Of a stretch of DNA of 64,000 bases, positions 59,701 through 64,000 are shown piece after piece; within the stretch, counting starts at the first letter, position 1; each line of letters opens with the position of its first letter. Source of the DNA: Seiridium cupressi. Lineage: Eukaryota > Ascomycota > Sordariomycetes > Amphisphaeriales > Sporocadaceae. The translations under genes and the position numbers were made by a program. The stretch spans positions 310,001-374,000 of the forward strand of contig JARVKI010000016.1 of assembly GCA_036674765.1 (NCBI GenBank), given 5' to 3'. The notes beneath the pieces were generated by a model. It saw nothing but the letters and a program-made list of their open reading frames with translations, was not told the origin of the DNA and ran no database searches.

Positions 59701-61066
59701 TCTGGTCTGCAACGCTCTTGACTGCTTCTGCAGCTGCAGCAACATCGAGTTGGAAATCACCTCCTAGCAGAGCTTCTGGGAGATATCCGAGAACCAAATT
59801 CGCATCTGTGACTGTCGGCTGTTTACCACCCTTTTGGTAACAGGCTGGGCCAGGTGATGCGCCGGCAGACTCGGGGCCTACACGCATACTGGCGGTGAGG
59901 TCAACATATTGGGCGATTGAGCCGCCACCAGCTCCGACCGTTCTCACATCTACGGACGGCGCTCTGACGGTGAGTTTGTCGACCACAGTCTCTCTCCGCA
60001 GAGCTGCCTTCCCGTCGACGATGAGTGCCACGTCGGTCGATGTGCCACCCATGTCGAGAGTGACAAGGTTCTTGTAAGGAGTCTGTTTGGAAATGACATC
60101 GACCACTCCTTGTACACCACCAGCGGGACCAGACATCAACAAGTTGACAGGGAGCTCACCGGCCAGATCCAGACTCGTCAAAGCTCCATCACTCTTCAAA
60201 ATACGAATGGTCTTGCTGTCTGGCGAGAGGAGCTTCTCGAGTCCCTCCATGTAGCGTTTTACTAACGGCTTCACCACGGCATTGGTGGAAGCTGTGACAG
60301 TCCGCTCATACTCTCCGGCTTCCGGCAGCACGTCTGCGGAACATATAATCTCCACACCAGGGCCAAATTCATCGCGAACAACCTTCTCCACGGCTCTTTC
60401 GTGCTCATCGTTAACATACGAGTTCAGTAAGCTGATCGTGATGGCCTCTGGCTTCTGTCTTTTCAAGTCCGCCAGGTCCTTACGGAGTGCTGCCTCGTCA
60501 ATGGGAATGGCGACTTTGCCACTCGGGTCGATACGCCCGGTGCACTGGACGGTGCGTTCTAGAGGAACTACCGGCTCTGGAGGGATGAAACTGATCCAAC
60601 CGCCCAAGCCGCCTGGGATCTGACATCGCCGGTTGGTCAAAACCTCCTTGAAGCCAGCCGTTACTATCAGGCCGGCTTTCACGCCTTTCGACTCGAGAAT
60701 GGCATTGGTAGCTTTGGGCTGATGTTAACGTGTAGTCGTGGAAGTAAAAGTAACTTATCACGTACCGACAGTGCTGCCATGATGAATGAAAGAGAACTCC
60801 CCCTCCCAGTCATACTGCAATTTCAAGAGCTTCCGTACTTTCGTGATACCGTCCTTGACGCCTACACTTTGATCCTTGGGCGTTGATGGCGTTTTCGCCC
60901 GGACAGTCTCGCCTCCTGGTGTGATGACGCAGACATCCGTGAAAGTGCCCTACGAGGGAGTTTGCATCAGTTATGGCTGTCAAGATTTGTGTCGTGGTAA
61001 GTGACATACCCCAACGTCTACACCCAATCGGTAATCGCCGCTTTGTGCTGATGGCATTTTGGGCAT
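56785..61066 (-). CDS. 5-oxoprolinase-type HyuA-HyuB hydantoinase
   Basis: Four exons on the minus strand: 61066-61010, 60949-60766, 60711-57652 and 57584-56785, giving 1366 aa. Splicing rebuilds the ATPase start GVDVGGTFTDVCV and joins IHHGSTV to ATNAILESKG and WKPNG to EWFQLYQ. The N-terminal half is HyuA (VTLDMGGTSTDVAL, GAGGGSIA, ALVAFGGAGPLHA near residue 460). From about residue 727 it is HyuB (SALQAIRIEMDTLVLRCSMS, FMTNDPYSTAGAISHL, WGGGGLGDAL). The family uses ATP to hydrolyse 5-oxoproline to glutamate, or related hydantoins. A length near 1300 aa is typical of eukaryotic OPLAH-like proteins. A second in-frame ATG lies three codons downstream (61057). The intron-2 acceptor is AAG, an unusual choice forced by frame and conservation. 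It is not adjacent to the other hydantoinase; the exact substrate is unproven. Confidence 0.92.
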
Positions 61067-62862
61067 GTAGAGAGCTTCAAGATATACATGGGATTATAGT
61101 GGTGGAGATATGTTCACAGTTAGATGAAAATCATGAAAGGGTTCTTATGACTTTAGAGCTGTACATATGCAGATGAGACTTTTATGTAACCTAGTTGACT
61201 CTATCAAAAAGCTCTGAACATTCATGACATAGTTGCTGGGCTTCAAATCGTACGGCGTACAAGCTAGGACGAAAAGAAGCCGATAAACAAGAAAGAGGGG
61301 ATGAGTTCAATTGGTGAAGATCATCGGGATTGGGGATCCGACTCTCTGGATACGGAATGCTCGTCGCCGTGGTCCAGCGGACTACCTACTATCATATCAG
61401 CTACACATCCGCCGCCTGTCAGCTGTTATTGGCTCCCCCAGAGATATGACAAACCTGCATTGCACAAAACACCCTCGGCATTAGGGGAAGAGCTAACCAA
61501 TCGCCCTATCATGTAGACTACCAGGGCAATCGATGCTGGTGCTGGCAACGGAGGTTTATCTTGGCCCAGAGGTGGGGAACAATACAATGTTGAGGCGGGG
61601 CCCCGGAGCGCCTATCTTAGATCCATCCCAAACTACGGGCACCTGGCGGAGAACTTCAGGGCTGCCAAAGCATGCGCGGCCGCAACAAGTCTCTCCTTAC
61701 CAGTTTCGGAATCCCCATGATCGACGCTCCGGCCGTCGTCTGAATCGCGTAGGAGCCTAGGTATCGGCAATCATCGCAAGGCCATAGGGACTTAGAGCGC
61801 ATAGGCTATCGAGCGCAGCCCCAATGGTTGCTTACTTCCGAGCATATGCAGGAACACCACGTGTGTTGCATCTTGGTCGCTGACGCCGTACGATCGAGAT
61901 GGGCTGGGTGATCCGCGATGGCACGATGTGCGGGCCAGTATCGTGCCGACTTCCTCAACCTCAACGGCCCGTTGGAAGGGCTTCCGAAGCGGCCATGGGC
62001 ATTCCTGCTCCGTTCGGGCCGTTTTTTAAACAGATAGACAACAAATTACCCAAACGTTGCTCCGGCTTAGTATACGACGGCTAATAATCTGCGATTTGGC
62101 AGGATAGACTGAGAGATAGCAATGCCGTTGTAATAGCGGTATTCTTTTGATATCGTGCACAGCCGCAGCTTCACTTTGCTTAGTACGTGTAATTATAGAC
62201 ATGGTGCGTAATCCAAACTTCTTCTTCCTGTACTTAGAGTTCTATGATATTCGATATACGAGCCATGCTGCAAGTAGAGTCCGGACATGTCCGTACCACC
62301 TGCGTCCCACACCGATTACGGATTATAGTATAGGTATCCTCCCTCGTCAGTCACCGGTTCACATGCGGTCGGACTGGCGTCGGGAAGTCCATGTAACAAG
62401 ACCTAGGCGATGGGTAGTAGAAGAATTCGTTGAAACAAGAATCTATAGTCTATAGTCACATCAATTGCGCGTGAAATATCATAGTCAATCTTGGACACAG
62501 TTTCGAACGAACAGGCCGTACGATGTTAATAAGGATAATTTATCACCTTAATTGAACCATGTTATACTCAGGGTCATTATGATATAGTTGCAACATCAAG
62601 ACTTCAAATCAAATTAACACGAACTCAGATCACGGGTGTTGTGCGTCACACCATCGAAAAAGTGGTGTTGCGTTACGGAGCCGCAATTGCCTGATCTATC
62701 ACGGTGCGAACCTGCGATCACGATATACCAGATAACTTAGCCACTGAAGACATTTAAGAATTAAGACTAAATCAGAAACGATACATATGCAGTAGCTAGA
62801 TTTTAAATATTACAATTCTAGCATAAATAATAACTTCCTCTCTATCCATTCTCCTCATAGAC
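61067..62862. other. Intergenic, AT-rich toward the right
   Basis: Promoter side of the oxoprolinase gene, then AT-rich sequence leading into the monooxygenase pseudogene. No gene was identified. Confidence 0.4.
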
Positions 62863-63745
62863 AATGCCGAGGACGTTGGGCGGAACGTGGTTCAGGAGCC
62901 GGTACCCTAGTGCTTCTTCCGACATGCAATCTTTCGTCTTCCGCTATTCGTTTGACAAGGAGGACTTACAGAATCATCCAAGGCCCTAACCACTACCTGA
63001 CGCAGCCTGACGTCAAGGGCTATCTCGCGAGCGTTCTCGACTAGTACGATCTGAGAAAACATATCCAGTTCAGAACAGAACTTTTCGAGGCTCAGTTCGA
63101 CGAGTCGCGTAACATGTGGAGGATAGAAACTTCCGAGTGCAAGCCTCTCTCTACCCGCTACCTGGTGACCGGCCTAACGTGAGCTTGGTCTCGTTGAAAG
63201 AGAACCTCCTCAATGAATTATCTCCCACAGGGGCCGTGACGTCCGATGGCGTCGAGCGACCCCTCGACGCCCTCGTGCTTGGGACGGGCTTTGACGCAGT
63301 GACCGGAAGCTACACCAGGATCAAGGTCCGGGGCCGCGGCGGGAAGACTATCCAGGAGCATTGGGAGGATACGCCGTCGTCGTATCTAGATAATTCAATT
63401 CCCGACTTCCCGAAACTGTCACGATCTCGAGGCCCAACCCCCCTTTTATCAACACGCCGCCCCATACGAGGGCAGAAGTCGATTTCATTACGGGCATCGT
63501 CGAACATGCGAGCACTCAGGCCACGGTGGAGGCAACGCCCGAAGCGGAGAAGGAGTGGGCCGGGTTGAGCAACAGCATCGTGGAGGGCAGTTTGTTTCAC
63601 AAGACGGGCGGCTGGGCGTTCGGGAAGAACATACCTGGCAAGAAACATAATGTTTTGTTCTTCTTCGGTGGACTCAAAGACTACCGCCACACAGGCTGAC
63701 ATTGTCGCAAATGGGTATAGAGGATTTATCATTACTGAAATATAA
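62863..63745 (+). pseudogene. Baeyer-Villiger monooxygenase pseudogene with internal deletion
   Basis: Recognisable pieces of a flavin Baeyer-Villiger monooxygenase occur in order. GGTWFRSRYPSASSDMQSF (FAD-site region; N-terminal Rossmann part absent) ends in a TAA. A frame change leads to HYLTQPDVKGYLASVLD, a TAG, then DLRKHIQFRTELFEA and TRYLVTG. The sequence then jumps directly to RPNVSLVSLKENL and LVLGTGFDAVTG, so roughly 200 residues with the fingerprint and NADPH fold are missing. A further shift near 63440 leads to INTPPHTRAEVDFI and EATPEAEKEWAG, then GLKDYRHTG and a stop. ADIVANGYRGFI appears in another frame before the stop at 63743. Family identity is from motif order. The gene cannot make an active enzyme. 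Confidence 0.82.
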
Positions 63746-64000
63746 CGTGCTATTTGATAACACAGTTTTTGAACTTGCAGAAGTTTCATTGATATCTTTA
63801 TAAGCGACGATACTTGGGCGGTGATAGTGCTGGTATTTATACTTCACAAGAGAGATACCTACTATGGGTAGTATGCGATTCTGTATGCAACCGGGCTACC
63901 CCTGCTACCGATCGAGACCACGAGTCTTTGAATTCACCATTGGATTGCATGAGAAATATCTAGAACAAAGTATGCTCTTGAGGCAATTTATCAAAGAGAC

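Overview
The window reads as the nuclear genome of a filamentous ascomycete, most likely a eurotiomycete of the Aspergillus/Penicillium type. Genes carry short introns (about 50-200 bp) with GTAnGT-type donors, ACTAA-like branch sites and CAG/TAG acceptors. The proteins are fungal in character: mitochondrial ATP synthase alpha, acetolactate synthase, an NAD-GPDH with a long Ser/Pro-rich insert, a fused glycogen debranching enzyme, NDT80/XprG-like remnants and a BTB-like family protein. No rRNA, intact tRNA or CRISPR array was seen. There is one 10-N assembly gap at 13728-13737.

Layout. 0.4-1.8 kb: BTB-like family protein. 3.6-5.9 kb: seven-exon ATP synthase alpha. 6-9 kb: degraded repeats, a 181-bp MITE-like element and a broken coiled-coil gene. 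9.1-10.3 kb: NAD(P)HX dehydratase. 10.3-15.5 kb: gene-poor, with two 30-T tracts around the gap. 15.5-17.4 kb: disordered 647-aa protein. 18.8-21.1 kb (minus): acetolactate synthase. 23.5-26.4 kb: two adjacent broken genes, one with a trypsin-like fold and one an NDT80-family factor. 26.4-28.7 kb: AT-rich repeats, including tRNA T-arm-like tandem units and a second MITE copy. 28.7-30.4 kb: cytochrome P450. 30.9-35.3 kb: small coiled-coil protein, membrane-anchored GGCT-like protein and GPDH (minus). 37.2-41.9 kb: glycogen debranching enzyme. 42.2-48.4 kb: a divergent pair made of a HyuA/S-Me-THD fusion (minus) and an NCS1 permease (plus), sharing a GATA-rich promoter. 51.0 and 54.9 kb: two small genes with short first exons. 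56.8-61.1 kb (minus): a 1366-aa 5-oxoprolinase-type HyuA-HyuB protein. 62.9-63.7 kb: a Baeyer-Villiger monooxygenase pseudogene with an internal deletion.

How the genes fit together. Most are housekeeping: respiration, branched-chain amino acid synthesis, metabolite repair, glycogen and glycerol metabolism. The one functional theme is cyclic amide metabolism. A hydantoinase/thiohydantoin-desulfurase fusion is divergently paired with a nucleobase/hydantoin-type transporter. An oxoprolinase-like enzyme and a GGCT-like protein (which would make 5-oxoproline) lie in the same 30 kb. The many GATA sites between the divergent pair suggest nitrogen-source control. The pseudogenes and RIP-like repeats show that this segment also contains decaying accessory DNA.

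Exon boundaries were placed by hand from splice signals, frame and family knowledge. No database search was run.
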